In this document: piece after piece, positions 1-12,262 of the stretch | Position numbering within the stretch: position 1 is the first letter of the stretch | Layout of the letters: the number at the start of each line of letters is the position of its first letter | Assembly: GCF_905475395.1 (NCBI RefSeq) | Contig: NC_058337.1 | Location: 117,608,368-117,672,367, forward strand | Direction of reading: 5' to 3' | DNA: 64,000 bases | From: Chrysoperla carnea | Lineage: Eukaryota; Arthropoda; Insecta; Neuroptera; Chrysopidae | The notes under the pieces: model-generated | Databases searched by the model: none | What the model saw: the letters and a program-made list of their open reading frames with translations, nothing else | Told to the model about the DNA's origin: nothing | Program-made: the position numbers and the translations under genes

Positions 1-317
1 GTTGAGTTTTAGCTTATATATATCTAAGTAACGTATCTCTTTTGATTACTTAATTTAGTAATAATATTATTTTAAAACTATCGTTCTTTTAAATCTGTTT
101 TTACTTTTTTCTCAATGTTTTGTTTTCTTCTTATTGTGTGTATGTTTTAGTGATGGGTATAAATCACTTATCGTTCGAGCTAACCTTTTTTTTCTTTATA
201 TTTTCATACTTGTCATTAAACTCATATTTTTTCCTGACAGAAATTTAGCATCTCGGAGCAAATAACTGAAATCTTGGCGATGATCGAATATCCGGTGACA
301 TGCTCCTATATGTAAAA

Positions 318-651
318 GTCAGTTTTGCGCGGTACAGATGAGTATAGGTGAGAATATGAATGGCACCCCTCTTGGTGTCTCACCCTTGCACCAGCAAATA
401 TCTACGGCTCTATACTTGCATAAGTATTCGAAACGAATTACATAAAAGCCGTACAGAAAAAAATCCAGTATCAGAAGTTTCAAATCAAAAATTTTTTTCA
501 TTTTCCGTCAATTTCCGATGCCCTATGTGATTTATTTCTTTAGCATTTATGTAATTTGCATTGAAGAGTTAATATCTAGCAACCCCGCAGATATTTGCTA
601 GTGCAACATTCATATTCTCACCCTTACTCACCTGTACCGCACGAAAGTGAC
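318..651. mobile_element. MITE-like element with about 45-bp terminal inverted repeats
   Basis: The left arm 318-362 and right arm 607-651 are inverted copies matching at roughly 39 of 45 positions, both containing a GCGGTACAG core and a GAGAATATGAATG inner end. A second inner inverted match (AGCAAATATCT near 392 and AGATATTTGCTAG near 591) shows that the whole element folds. No transposase is encoded, so this is a non-autonomous element or foldback repeat. The outer limits may extend a few bases, and no clear target duplication was found. Confidence 0.6.
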
Positions 652-862
652 GCCATAGTGCTTAAACTTACTGTTCATACAGGAGAACCTTTTTCCTCAT
701 AATTCCTGGAGGGTCATTGGTGTGAAACTTGAATGTGCCAAAATGCAAAGTATTATCTTATACTCCAGAGGGTTGGTTGCGTTGTACTTGGCGCTGGTTA
801 TATGACTATAAATTGAAATATTTATTATCTATCGGGATGAATTTATATTTAGCGCTCTAGAC

Positions 863-1165
863 CAAGCATGGGCGAATTATTTTAAGTCGAAGTCACCATT
901 GTTATAACTTTATTGTGTGCCATAAAATTTATTAGGTGTCACTTTTTCCAAGTCCGCATTGCTCATACAGGAGGAAGCGAGACGGAAATACGACTCTTCT
1001 TCCTACCTCAGTTTTCCTAATAGTAAGGATATAGGTAGAAAAAAAATGTTGTCTCTCTGTCTTACTCGTATTTTTGGTTGACACTGGTTAGTTGATCACT
1101 GTCTTACTCGTATGTTAGTTACAGAAGTATGAGGGACTTCTCTAAGCCACGTTTACCCATGCCTG
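863..1165. mobile_element. non-autonomous hAT element (MITE) with 8-bp target duplication
   Basis: The ends are CAAGCATGGGCG at 863 and the inverted form ending CCCATGCCTG at 1165, a hAT-type terminus. The flanks are CTCTAGAC (855-862) and TTCTAGAC (1166-1173), an 8-bp duplication with one mismatch that fits the nTCTAGAn preference of hAT transposases. The 303-bp interior has no ORF, so it needed a transposase from elsewhere. The clean boundaries suggest a moderately young insertion within the presumed intron. Confidence 0.75.
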
Positions 1166-2924
1166 TTCTAGACCCATCACTAAACAACAACCATACGTAT
1201 ACATTATATCTTATAAAAATGATTTGCAGTTAATACAAAAACAATTTGTTTTTATGACAATAAAATTATGAATGCAAGTGGCATATGATGTCGGAACACA
1301 TCAAATACTGTCTGTTTGTTAGGTTTTTTACTCTTTACTATTGTACATTTTTTTTAATGCTTGTATAATGTGCGGGTGGTTATGTTAGCTTGCATATTCA
1401 GTATTTCAGCCAAGCAGCACACTGCATACTGCACAAACCATCCATCAGGCATCAGCCACAAGTGCATTGGCATTTAATTTTACACATTAAACACGTAAAG
1501 TTCATCAATTTTATCACACAAGACAAGAGTTAATAAAATATTTAGTTATTTAACGTATGGGAAATTAAAAAGCACACAATATTATGCGTGTCTGGTCTGT
1601 TTGTTCTCTCAGCCAGTCCGTTTGTCTTGTGTGTATGATATTGGGATGAATGAACGTACTATAAAAAAATACGCACATAATTTTATTTTATTAGCGCGTT
1701 CGATATGCAATGTCAATTGTCGTCTGGTGATTGATTTTATTGTTGTTTTTTTTATTATTATGACGGAATTTTTTGGTGTAAAAAAACAATCGTCTATGAA
1801 ACGTATCCATGATTGATATCAATTCTGTAATTTTCAACTACCCTTTTCTAACATTCGTAAGCTGTATTCCTATTTATGAAGAAATCACTTTTTTAGGCTT
1901 ACACGATAAAGTATAATCGTTTGTAGTTTTAATTTTGCAAGTTATGTCATTTAATGCGTCGTTTTCCTATAATGTCATACTGATTGAAGAACAAGAACAA
2001 AAACAATCAATGATATTTTTGGGGAATTTGATCGTTACCGAATCTCCTGGGTGAAAGATAACAATATACTTCTTACGTTTTCCTTCCATTGAAACAAAAA
2101 CTGCTATTTATTACTACGATCCTATAATAAATATTCCATTATCAGACGCCAGAAATTTTCCCAAGCCATTTTTTTAAAAGCAGTATTCAAGTTTTAACAC
2201 GCAGGATTAATGTTTACTGAACCCAAATATGTAAAGCATAGCTTAACACACTTAATTAAAAATATTTGTAAATAAAATGATATAAATATGTCTAAATATG
2301 TAAATGAGTGTCCGATGTCTCGTCAGATTTAAAAAAAAAAAATTAAATTCAAAATGTACATCATACATGTCGACTCATTTCCTTGATAAAAACAAAAATA
2401 ACTAATGAATTATTATTTATTGTTCAAATTCAAATCAGTGTTTTTCTTTTCTTCTAAACTCAAGTTTAATTGACAAAATATACTATACTGAATGGCACGG
2501 CGAATGAGATAATAAAAATAAATAATAATGTGACACCATATTTTTAATTTTAAACATAGCATGAGGAGATAAAATTTATAAAAGCACACCATCAAGTATC
2601 ATCAATTAAAAAGTCTTGTATCACTAATCAATGTATAAAAGTACTTAATTCGAGGATTCTTTCGTCCTTTGTCATCGATCAGCATGCAACTTACCCATTG
2701 TCAATGAAATAATTAGGATGCGGCCGCGGCGTATTGTATTAGACAATTTAATTCCGCGGTTACCTATTCGAAAAATTGTGGAGTTTCCAATGTTTTAATC
2801 GCGTATTACTTGAGATGTAGTATTTTTTTGGTCACTGTCATTCCGTCACTCCGACCTGAAGTCCATTAACGTCAAAGCGCTCTTGCTGTTCTTAAACAGG
2901 TACAAATGTTTCATGGAGTAGTGG

Positions 2925-3014
2925 CTGGGTATGGGCCAACTCTTTTTCAGTATCACAACGGACCCTATGATCTAAGTGTGTCCTACCCTAGGGTAGACAC
3001 ACTAACCTAACTAA
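2925..3014 (+). mobile_element. 3' fragment of the CCTAA-tailed SINE (+ orientation)
   Basis: The stretch around 2951-2984 (GTATCACAACGG then CTAAGTGTGTCCT) matches the reverse complement of the 3' body of the complete SINE at 38107-38452 at about 28 of 36 positions. As in that copy it ends in a CTAACCTAACTAA tail. The two copies are in opposite orientations. Copy 1 is older or truncated: I cannot follow the tRNA-like head, so the left limit is approximate. Confidence 0.6.
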
Positions 3015-4760
3015 TTAAAAGGTAATTCAAAGTGTAAAACTCTTATTTTTTTAACCTTCGTTAAGGTCTGTCTCATTTGCTGAATCTCTCAGTGTAATTA
3101 CCCAACGAATAACACCTCAAGAAATCTTCATACAGTACGAACAGCAATAAAAAGAAGGAAAAAACATAACCTTTGTTTTTTTTTAAATAACCTTTTACAT
3201 TACTCATTAAATACCTAAATAAAAGTTTGTTGTAACTCTTACAGGAAATTTCGCAAATGTACGGTAGATATATGAATAATAACATTAATTTAAACTAATT
3301 AACCTACTAACTTAATTATTACATTACTATTATTTTGTTTTTGAATTTTATTTGTTTTTTTTCTTTTTTTGAATTATTGATTTTAGGTGGAGCATATTTT
3401 TTTTCTTTTTAAATATGCTTTTATTTATGGGAAGGCATAAATATTGTTTAATAAATTATTTAAATGTGTTTATTACTAATTAAATGGACAAAAATATATA
3501 CAGGACATTTTAAGCCATTGGTGCAGGTTTTATTAAAATTTTCGACTCTTAAAATCATTGTTTTCTTTCTGAGGCTTCTTTAAAAATTTTAAAATGCGAT
3601 TTCAAGCATATTTGAAAGCCGAAATAAAATACGTTCAATTAAACTGTGAGCCTTAAAAACGCAATTTGATTCTTCTTTTACGTACTTACCTCAAATATTT
3701 TCAATAGACCTAGAAAAAAACCCTGATTCGTAGAATTCCGCTATAGAAGGTTAATTTAAATCCTTTATTCGTTCGAGTTGTCAAATTTTAAGTACTCAAC
3801 ACATCGTATAGATATTTCCTCTTTGATTTTGAATATACTACAACATTTTTAACCTTTAAACCAAATAAAAGATGTTATTAGTTTGATATGTCTGTGGCAT
3901 CGTAGTCGTTACACGGATGAACTGCTTTTGGAATTTTTTGCACTGACTGACCTTTGCCTACCTTCACCGTAAGCCAAACAAACAAGCTGGTCATGTGTCT
4001 CTTATGGTTCACGTCATCAAGTTCCCAGATGATGAAAATAACTTTCTATAAGTGCCTATAATTTTCATAAAATTGTTTTTCTGTATATATTAGAAAACAT
4101 TATCATCATCAAAATTTCCAGTTTCTTAATATTAACATGAGACCATTCTTCAAAACTCAACAACTATCTATACCTCGGCTGCTTGGAGAGGTTTAAGGCT
4201 TTGTGTAATCCTTTATAGCGTCATTTTAATAATCATCCTGTGTAAAACTAAAACTATAAATATTATTTATAAATAATAATAAATATATAAATAAAATATT
4301 AAAAGACTACTAACTCTGCTCAGCTACTAAACTAAAGGTACCAACTTACATTTGTAAAATAAATTTAAAGGCGTTCTTGTTCGATATAAATATAACATAA
4401 ATAATTATTGTGTTTTTTTTTGTACACAGTCTATACACGGTCTCTAATCTAGTTTCCAATTAAAATAAATCAAAATTTCCAATTTGAAATTATTATTAAC
4501 TAACTAAAAACTAAAGAGAGTTCAACTTCACTTACATAATAATTCAAATCAATTAAAATTCTATTTGAAATTATTACCTATTTATTTATTTTTAACAAGG
4601 AGCTCTCAGTTCTTACAATTAGTTCACATAAGTTTAGAGTCAGACGTAGTATTTGACACTTATTTTGTAAGTTATTACCTATATTGGTCATGTTTTTATC
4701 ATTGTTTAGAATACTTGAGTTAAAAAAATTAACAAAATCTTTTTTATTCTTACTTATTAT

Positions 4761-4798
4761 ATGGCGACGTTTCGTCAATACTTTTCGACTTCTTCAGG
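4761..4798 (-). other. hammerhead-like core motif (CTGAAGA...GAAAC), speculative
   Basis: On the - strand the sequence reads CTGAAGA, a short GTC/GAC stem, then GAAACGTCG. This resembles the CUGANGA/GAAA core of hammerhead ribozymes, which are carried by Penelope-like elements, but it is also a common motif in other insect repeats. Related motifs lie near 6916, 11646 and 59271. Neither the cleavage triplet nor stems I and III are established. Confidence 0.25.
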
Positions 4799-5084
4799 CT
4801 GCCTACAATTAACAATAATTTATAAAATACTTAGACAATAATAAGAATCAGACAAATTAATTTTTACAACAAAAATTTTCATAGCAATGGACTTTTCTCT
4901 GATTGATGAATTTGCATTTAAGGCGATATTTAGATAAAATAAAGACATTTGAATAAAAAACGTAAAAATCATTTTATCCCACACTCTTAAAAGCAAGGTT
5001 CATGAAAAAAATTGAAATTTTTAAAAGGTCAGAAGTTTTTTCTAATGTTGGACAAAATAATTTTTGGTTTTTTTATTCAATTAT

Positions 5085-5325
5085 TTTCTTATTTGAATAT
5101 CGTCAATTTGTTGTGTGCGTTGTCATGATAGGAACAATAAAATCGATGCCAGTGCTTCCAGTGAAAAATCCTGGCGTTAAAGGAGGCTGTTATAACTAAT
5201 TTGCAATTCTTTACATGTTAATGTTATAGAAAATGTCAAATTAAAATTATTGAAAAACACGAATTAATTAAACTTTATACAATTATATATGCATCCATAC
5301 AATTCCATAATTAAAGTAGTGTAAA
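5085..5325 (+). repeat. dispersed repeat, copy 1 (second copy inverted at 49540-49890)
   Basis: The segment holding ACAATAAAATCGATGCCAG, GCTTCCAGTGAAAAAT and CTTTACATGTTAAT recurs, in inverted orientation and at visibly over 80 percent identity, at 49540-49890. Both copies also share a TATATATGCATCC block at one end. A short ORF overlaps each copy, but the reading frames are not conserved in an obvious way, so I treat it as a non-coding interspersed repeat. The class is unknown. Confidence 0.6.
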
Positions 5326-6915
5326 TATTAAATTTGAAAATTTTATTAAAACAACCCTTTATAGTGTCAAAATTCCTCTTAAATTTCTAGTCGTTCTAAA
5401 ACAACAGTCAAATACTACGATTGACTCTAGATATATAATTATGTATAACAAGGAGCTAGTTCTCAGTTCACAGTATTTATTTATATAAATAATAATTTTT
5501 GAGTTGTCCTTTCATAAATCATTTGAATATTTAAAATATTATTATGAACCAATGTGTGACCATAATAATTCATTTACTGAAATTGAATTGTTTATATTTA
5601 TTTTTTTTAACTTTCTATTTATGTTTTTTCTGATTACCTTCTGTAATTGTAGCATTTTGTACCGAAAAACACAGTGTTCAATTTTCTTTTGTTTTAAAAA
5701 ATATTTAATATTGCTCACAGAAATTTGGTGGTAGGGAGTAATCAGTAAAAAAAGTTCAACTTCTTGCAAATTCTAATAAAAATAAAATTAAACTTGCTAA
5801 TTGAAATGAATAGAAATTGAAATAATTGAACTTGAATAAACAGTCGGAAAACCGAAAAAATATAAATATCCTATGAAAAGCAGAAATATTGGGAGTATTT
5901 ACTCCGTATCGTATTATAGAAGTATTATACTCTTCAAAAAGTTCGAAAAATTGTTCGGAATTTGGAATTTATAAATGGAATTACAGATTCAAAAATATTT
6001 TATATATGATATTCGACACAACGATGTGTTTTTTGTCTGACACAAAAAAATAGAGAACTTGCATGTTTCTTAATTTTATTTTTTTTCAAAAGTTGACTAA
6101 AAATTACAAAGAAAGATATTTAAAGTGCCGTAACTTTATACCTACATGTTTGTTTCATTTTTTCCGTCGGTGAACAAATATGTATTATTTTTATGTAAAA
6201 GGGTCAAACCAGTAATAATTCCCGTAGCATTTATTTTAAAAACGAATACCGTATCTTTGACGTATTAACCTTGATGCACCACTTAATTAATTTTTTTTGT
6301 GAACACATACAAACAAATATAGAAATATAAATTAATAAATTTTTTGACTCATTGACCACTTCTTGAGACCGCTGCCTGTTGTTCTTGTCTGCTACCGTTA
6401 CCTTCATATATATATACTTTAAACTTATACCTTTTAAATTTGATTTACATGTTAAGTTTAATATTTTGAATTGTTTATGAAGTTTTTATCTATAAATTAT
6501 GGTAACCAAATTTTACTGATAGGCAAAATAAGTTTAGTTCATTATTATTATTATATTTTTATTATTTGTTGTTGTTAACTAGATAATATTTATAATAAGT
6601 GAATGGTTTTTTATGTGTTCAACCTAAAGGCAATTATGTCATTATTAAAATATCATTTAGAGAATTAGGTACTATATACGATTTGGATCAAGTAACTATA
6701 TTGAAAAATCGGCGATATTGTTTTAAATTGCGACATCGATTTGTGGTCAATCATTACAAAGAAACCTTAAATGTAATTCGATATCTATTAATATAGACTA
6801 ATATTGTATTTGTGTGCAAATACCAATTCCTACTACAATTTTCTTTTAAAATATCACCAAATTAGCGACGGGAATTGTATATATTAAATAAATTATTACA
6901 ATTAATTGTTTCATA

Positions 6916-6950
6916 CTGAAGATGACTACATTTCTGTCGAAATACGCATT
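6916..6950 (+). other. hammerhead-like core motif, speculative
   Basis: This reads CTGAAGATGAC, a 9-nt loop, then GTCGAAATACG, with a possible GAC/GTC stem between the CTGAAGA and GAAA boxes. It is the second of four such motifs in the window. It may simply be part of an unclassified interspersed repeat. Confidence 0.2.
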
Positions 6951-7130
6951 TCAAATTGAAACGAATTTGATATATTTTCTCTAATACTTTGAGCTCTCAT
7001 TAATTATCTTTGAAGGTTATTTATTATATCTTTAACTTCTACCATTTAAGGTATTTAATGTTTATTTCCAAACGAATCTATTTGGAAGTTATTTTTGTTC
7101 AATTTTCTAAAATTTGTTTTTTATTTACAG

Positions 7131-7314
7131 GTAAATAGGCCGCTTACAATGAAAAAAGAAGGTATACAAACCAGAAATCGAAAATTATCGTCAAAATCGA
7201 AAAAGAAAAAAGGAGGTTCAGCGTGTTTATCATTGGGTGGTGTAATGAGTGATATGATTAAACCATTGGATCAAAAGGGTGCATTTGGTGCAACCGGTTT
7301 TGGTGCTTCAATGG
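7131..7314 (+). CDS. grn: GATA factor, exon with basic tail of C-terminal zinc finger
   Basis: This internal exon encodes the conserved basic arm directly after the C-terminal GATA zinc finger. It begins [18 protein letters not shown], followed by a Lys-rich SSKSKKKK stretch, which contacts DNA and carries nuclear localisation signal. The [12 protein letters not shown] form matches the GATA2/3-grain (GATAc) class rather than the pannier or serpent type (RKDGIQTRKRK). The exon starts after a ttatttacag acceptor, which splits the domain just after the usual YYKLHN, and ends at a consensus gtaagt donor in phase 1. The gene product is a nuclear transcription factor binding WGATAR sites. The zinc-finger cysteines are encoded upstream of the window. 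Family identity is strong; the exact orthologue (grain) is inferred. Confidence 0.93.
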
Positions 7315-7757
7315 GTAAGTTAAAAATAAAAATCATTTTATGTAACTCTTCTCGGGTGATTGTAAATGTTTCGGTAAATCTACGAAGATTAAGGTGGTAT
7401 AGACATATCGATAGACAAATGTAGAGTCATGAGCTATTCTATTGTGGCCATGAAAGATTCTTATTCATCTGCCTACCAATTAAAGAATAATTTTGTTCCG
7501 AAAAATTTTCACGCCACAAAGGGGGTTTCTAGTTTCTAGCAAGAATTGATCATGGACCCTTTTGTTCAGTTTGTTTTAAAGAATTTTTGTCACCAAAATA
7601 TTTAGCAAGTTGACCACAAGCCCGTAAGTTATCGTTACTGTTTTATTACTTAAAAGGTGACAACATTTACTGTTATGTTTACAAAAAAGAAAGCAAAACA
7701 AACGAAAACACTTTGGGCATATTTTTTTAACTAAATATTTATTTTTAATTTTTTCAG

Positions 7758-7978
7758 GTAACAATCATCATCATTTAAATCCTGCAGCATTACATCCACA
7801 TCATGCGCACGCGATGAGTCATTGGTATCATAACGGTGGCTCTGTACATCATCATCAAGGTTTTGTTGCACCCGGTCCACCTCCACCAGCACCTGCATCT
7901 GCGGCTGCATCATATCATCATCATATGACAAGTTTAAGTGCTGCAGCAGGTCTAGGTCTAACTGGTGGTAATGGAATG
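7758..7978 (+). CDS. grn: GATA factor, His/Ala/Pro-rich penultimate coding exon
   Basis: This exon joins the previous one in phase: the last G of 7314 plus GT gives Gly, across a 443-bp gtaagt/cag intron. It encodes about 73 residues of low-complexity C-terminal region. That region has a histidine-rich segment (NNHHHLNPAALHPHHAHA), an MSHWYHNGG block, a GPPPPAPASAAAS run and a final LSAAAGLGLTGGNGM. Such His/Ala/Pro/Gly-rich tails are usual for insect GATA factors and probably act in transactivation. It ends in phase 0 at atg|gtaagt. The open frame and consensus splice sites make it convincing; the repetitive codons are prone to length variation. Confidence 0.9.
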
Positions 7979-8834
7979 GTAAGTTATAATTATTAACACA
8001 AAAATTTTAGCTAAAAATAAAAATCCATTAACTCTCAACAACAACAAAAAGATTCGATCGTTGTCTAAAAGTAGTTATTAGTAAATATTTGGTTAATTGC
8101 ATGATCGACAGTATGATAGCTACTGTGTATGCCAAAAATAAAGTTCTGCCAACAATAAAAAGTTATATAATTACCTGTATATATTCGCTCAGTCGTGAAT
8201 ATTTATTTTGTGATCTTCAAAGTAAGGTAATGGAACCATTTAAGGCCCACTTAACTTCAAAACGTCGTAAATTCTCTAAATTACTTCCACAAAAGGTTTT
8301 TCAGCACGGTATTTGCAGTTACTATGCTAAAGCTGTTTTAGAATTTTTTTCGACCGAATTTTACGAGAAATTAAATTTAAGAACTTAAATTAAAGGCTTA
8401 CAGCTAAATCTCATAGAAGAAGTTTCAGAAATTTTGACCGTTTAAAACACGAGAAAATTATGCCTACGGTCCAATTTTGACCATTTATTTTGTTCAAAAG
8501 AAATTCCTTTCGACTATTCTATTTTTTTTCAATTCTGTAGAGAGAATTTTTTAATATCGTAAAAAATAGCGGGGAGGGTGAGTTTTACTTGCTTCAAATG
8601 TAGAAATCGCGAACTTCGAGGCCTCGCAGTTAACAGTATTCTGTGAAAAACATAAGCCAAAAAAAGCTTAAAAAACTTGTTTCAAATTTTTGAATTGCAA
8701 CTTTCGATACTTAATTGGCAGAACTTTGAATAAGAGCGTTGCCCTTTTTTTTCTTTTGTAAGGAACTCGAACTTTATGATAAAAATGTAGTTGAAAATTG
8801 CAGTATAATAATTTTTATTTATTTATTTTTTCAG

Positions 8835-8861
8835 ACGGGCTGGCGATCCGAATACACGTGA
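8835..8861 (+). CDS. grn: GATA factor, terminal coding micro-exon and stop
   Basis: After an 856-bp intron (gtaagt donor at 7979, pyrimidine-rich attttttcag acceptor ending at 8834) the frame resumes in phase 0 and encodes only TGWRSEYT before TGA at 8859-8861. The last coding exon is therefore 8 codons plus stop. The phase fit and strong acceptor support it, and from memory the WRSEYT-type ending fits insect grain-class proteins. The three exons together give 143 residues of the C-terminus. Confidence 0.8.
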   Translation, partial: TGWRSEYT

Positions 8862-11800
8862 TAAGGCTACGAAAATAATTAAGAAAAATATGTAAGTGAA
8901 TTTTTTCTAACAAAACAAGAAAATTTAGAACATTTTTATTAAAAAAAAAAAAAAAAGAAGTAATTATTTTATTGTAATAAGAAATATCAAAAAAAAAAAA
9001 TTTTAATAAATCGCAAAAAAAATTATAAAAAATTAATAAAAATAAAAAAATATAAAAAATAGTTGAATTTATTAAAATGAAAGAATAGCCACCGAATTTT
9101 TTGTTTTTAATTTTTATTTTATGTCATATAAAAAACAAAAAAATGTGTAAAATATGAATTTTAATGACGTTTATTTTTAATTATTCTTAATTTGTACAAA
9201 AAGTTTTTGTGTAAAATTTTATTTAATTAATTTTTAAAAACTATTTTGTAAATAATTCAAAATGTATAATTTAAATAAAAAAAGCAACAAAAAAATGGAA
9301 ACAAAAATTATTAAATTAATTTTTTTTGTCAAATACAGTACAAATAAAAAATAATATTAAAATAATAAATTATTATAGGATTTTATTAATAATTTAATTA
9401 AATAAATTATGTAAAAAATACATAATTTTTTTTTCCGCAAAAAAAATGGAAATAACATTTTTTTTTTGTCATATCATGATTTAAAAAATTCATATAGTTA
9501 TTGTATTTTCAAAATTTCATTCCATTTACGACCGTTTGAATCGATTTCTTTTGCGATATTCTCCCTCTGGGGTGTATGTTTTGATTTGATTATGGTCTTG
9601 AAAACTGTGATGGATTTCATGTCATAATAATTGGTGATTGGTTAACAAAAAAAAGCTCTTTTACTGATGATCGATTTAAAACTAAATTATCGTATTATGA
9701 AAATTAAATTATCCTATTGAACCAAAATTTCACTTCAATTTGAAGGCGGAAAATTTAGTTTTAATCCACGATTATTTTTAGTAATTGCAATCGGTTCGAC
9801 TTGTAATAGTATCATCTGATTTGTTTTTACAATACCATCATCAATTTTGGTTCCCGAGGAATTCACTTTATCCAGAATTTAGTAAATGTAATGAATTTAT
9901 TGACTGAGAAAATTTGGGTTAGTTGTGTTAACAATCTGTAAGCCTAAGAATCGTTTTAAATACAAACGAAATGAAAAAATTCCTCTTCTAAGCAAATGTT
10001 TTATAGATCTCAAAATAACCCCAGATTTGTATCAAAGTCCTTATAAACTTTGTTTTTAGAAATGTGCAATTTTAAATAATTTTTGTTTTAGATTTTAAAT
10101 AAATATGTTTCTTTTATTATTCTTATTTAGAGATATGACGAGTTTTTATATTTTCCCTCATTTTAGCACAGATATTTAAATGTGATATCTAAAGGATACT
10201 TTTTTATAATTATTAATTGTGTGCCATTAAAAAAAGATATTCAGATAATAGACATCTAATAACCGAGTTAATTATGTCGATTGGTCTTAATTAAGAGTTC
10301 AAATTTTAAATCTTCTTAATTTAGACAACAAATTTTTAATTGGGCATTAATTTTTAACAATGCCAAATAAAATGACTATTATGAGAAAACTAAATTGATA
10401 TTTATTTGAACTCATAACCAAAGAAAAATGAATTTAAAAATTCAATTTTCTGCATAATAGAAAACTCATTTTATTTAGCATTTTCTCAAGCTTAAGACTT
10501 GTTTTTTCAATTAAAATCGTCGTGTCGGTAAAACAGTTAACAAGTTCTCTTTTTTAATAAGAGTAATAGGAGAAAATATGATTAATTATAATTATTTATA
10601 TTCAACAGAAGATTAATTATCATGTACACTTTATAAAAAATAATTATTTAAAAAAAAAAAAGTTTTGCTATAGTCAGGTACAATTAATATCATCATACTC
10701 TAACACATATTTGCAGTGAGCACTAATTAATTAGGTCCCTTTTTGGTGAACTTTTTTAGAAAAAAAGTGTATTTATGATAATTAAAATTTTTAAAGGCTG
10801 TACCTTTTTATTTTTGTTTTGTAAAATAATTAATTATTGTATTTTTTTTTAATTTTTGTAAATATTGTAAAAATTATTGAAATAATGACCAAAATTATTG
10901 TTAAATACAACTTTGCGCTCTTTTAAACAAATTTGAATTATTTATAAAATTGAAAACTGTGTTAAATCAAAACGAGTTTTTCACATAAAAATAGACAAGT
11001 GGATTTTAAAAAGAAAGGAACTTAACAGCCGTTTTGTCTTTTAGTTTTCGTGGTTTAATACACAATTTTTACAGGAGGAATACACTTGCTATTTTAAAAG
11101 GATTTTTAATGCCAAACTGCTTTTAATATTTGGATACTAGCGGCCATAATTTCTTCGATAGATATTTTTTTATGGGAAAAAACAAAAACATTTGCTATAT
11201 TGATATTACTTAAAACATAGATGTCTATCTTGAACCTGGATTTCTAAAGCAACCAAGGTAAATTATAAGACATCCATGTAATTTTACGTACTTTAATCAC
11301 TATATCAGTACAGCAAGTAATTTTTTTTTATATAAAACAGGGTAGAATAACTGATTTTTTCCCACAAAATATATCTACAAATATATTTTTAAACAAAATT
11401 TTAAAAAAAATCTTGCCAAGGAAAGAAAAACGAAAAATATTTGCACAACACTGTTTTGAAGTAAAATGATTTTTAGACTTAAAAAAATTGTTTGATTTTA
11501 TGGTGAATTTTGTAGAAATATAATTAATTGAACCAGAAGCGAAAAATAGAGGGCTTCAGTACCTAATTAACTCAAAGACTCAAATTGCGCAACAGCCCCT
11601 CGCATTTTTTTATGCAACATTCGTATTTTAATTATTCATTAAGAGCTTGATGAAGAATGTGATATATCCGAAACGTTGCGAATTTGTAAAAAATAGTTAA
11701 ATCGTGAAGATGAAAATTATAAAATAAAAAAATAATGTGAAAAATAGAAACGCCCAGTTTTGGTGCAAAACACGCGAGTTTTAAACAAATTGTACATTCT

Positions 11801-12262
11801 ACAAAAGTCACCATCCCGATCGTAAATGCGGTTGGGTTTTTTTTTTGTATAAAATTCCCTGCAAATATATGCAAAAAAATATGCAAAAATATGGAAAAAA
11901 TACATTAATTAATAAATTAATTATTAATTATTATTATTATTATTATGTAAATGTATATTGTAATTATATTATTAATTATTATATGAATAAAAAAAAATTG
12001 TAAAATATTAAAATAAATAAATAAAAAATTATATGATATTTTATTGATATTATTAACTGTAATAAAATACAAAACAAAAATCAATGAATGAAATTATTAA
12101 TTTGAAAATAAAATAAAAAATTAATAATGAAAATAAAAAAATAAATGATTATTAATTAATAAAAGAAAACAATTTGTAAATAAAATAAAAAAATGACTCG
12201 ATGTATGTAATGATTTTTTTGTGTGATAATATATATGGATATTATTTAAAAAAGTATTTTTG
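8862..12262 (+). other. 3' UTR and AT-rich downstream flank of the GATA gene
   Basis: The sequence after the stop is extremely A/T-rich. AATAAA occurs at 9005-9010 and repeatedly afterwards, so the true poly(A) site cannot be chosen from sequence alone. No convincing ORF is present. A hammerhead-like motif (TTGATGAAGA...CCGAAACG) lies at 11646-11680. The TTA-rich stretch near 11900-12200 is simple low-complexity sequence. Confidence 0.5.
11646..11680 (+). other. hammerhead-like or repeat-end motif, speculative
   Basis: This reads TTGATGAAGAATG, then ATATATCCGAAACGTTGCG, a more divergent member of the CTGAWGA...CGAAAYG motif group seen at three other places in the window. It could be the end of an unclassified retroelement instead. 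Confidence 0.2.

Larger units (their letters stand above)
1..7130 (+). other. probable intron of the GATA factor gene (3' part)
   Basis: The first recognised coding exon starts at 7131 in mid-protein, just after a pyrimidine tract and cag acceptor. The codons for the GATA zinc fingers are not found upstream on the + strand, so this stretch is inferred to be intron of the same gene. It is very AT-rich with no convincing ORF. It contains the MITEs at 318-651 and 863-1165, a SINE fragment near 2925-3014, a dispersed repeat at 5085-5325, and ribozyme-like motifs near 4761 and 6916. Another unrecognised upstream gene cannot be ruled out. Confidence 0.6.

Noticed and set aside
1..7130. Search for the GATA zinc-finger exon upstream
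   Set aside because: No stretch encoding the CxxC...CNACG pattern was found on the + strand, so the exon must lie outside the window.
8089..8388. 99-codon ORF inside the last GATA intron
   Set aside because: It lies in an intron with consensus borders, shows no recognisable domain and has no support as an exon.
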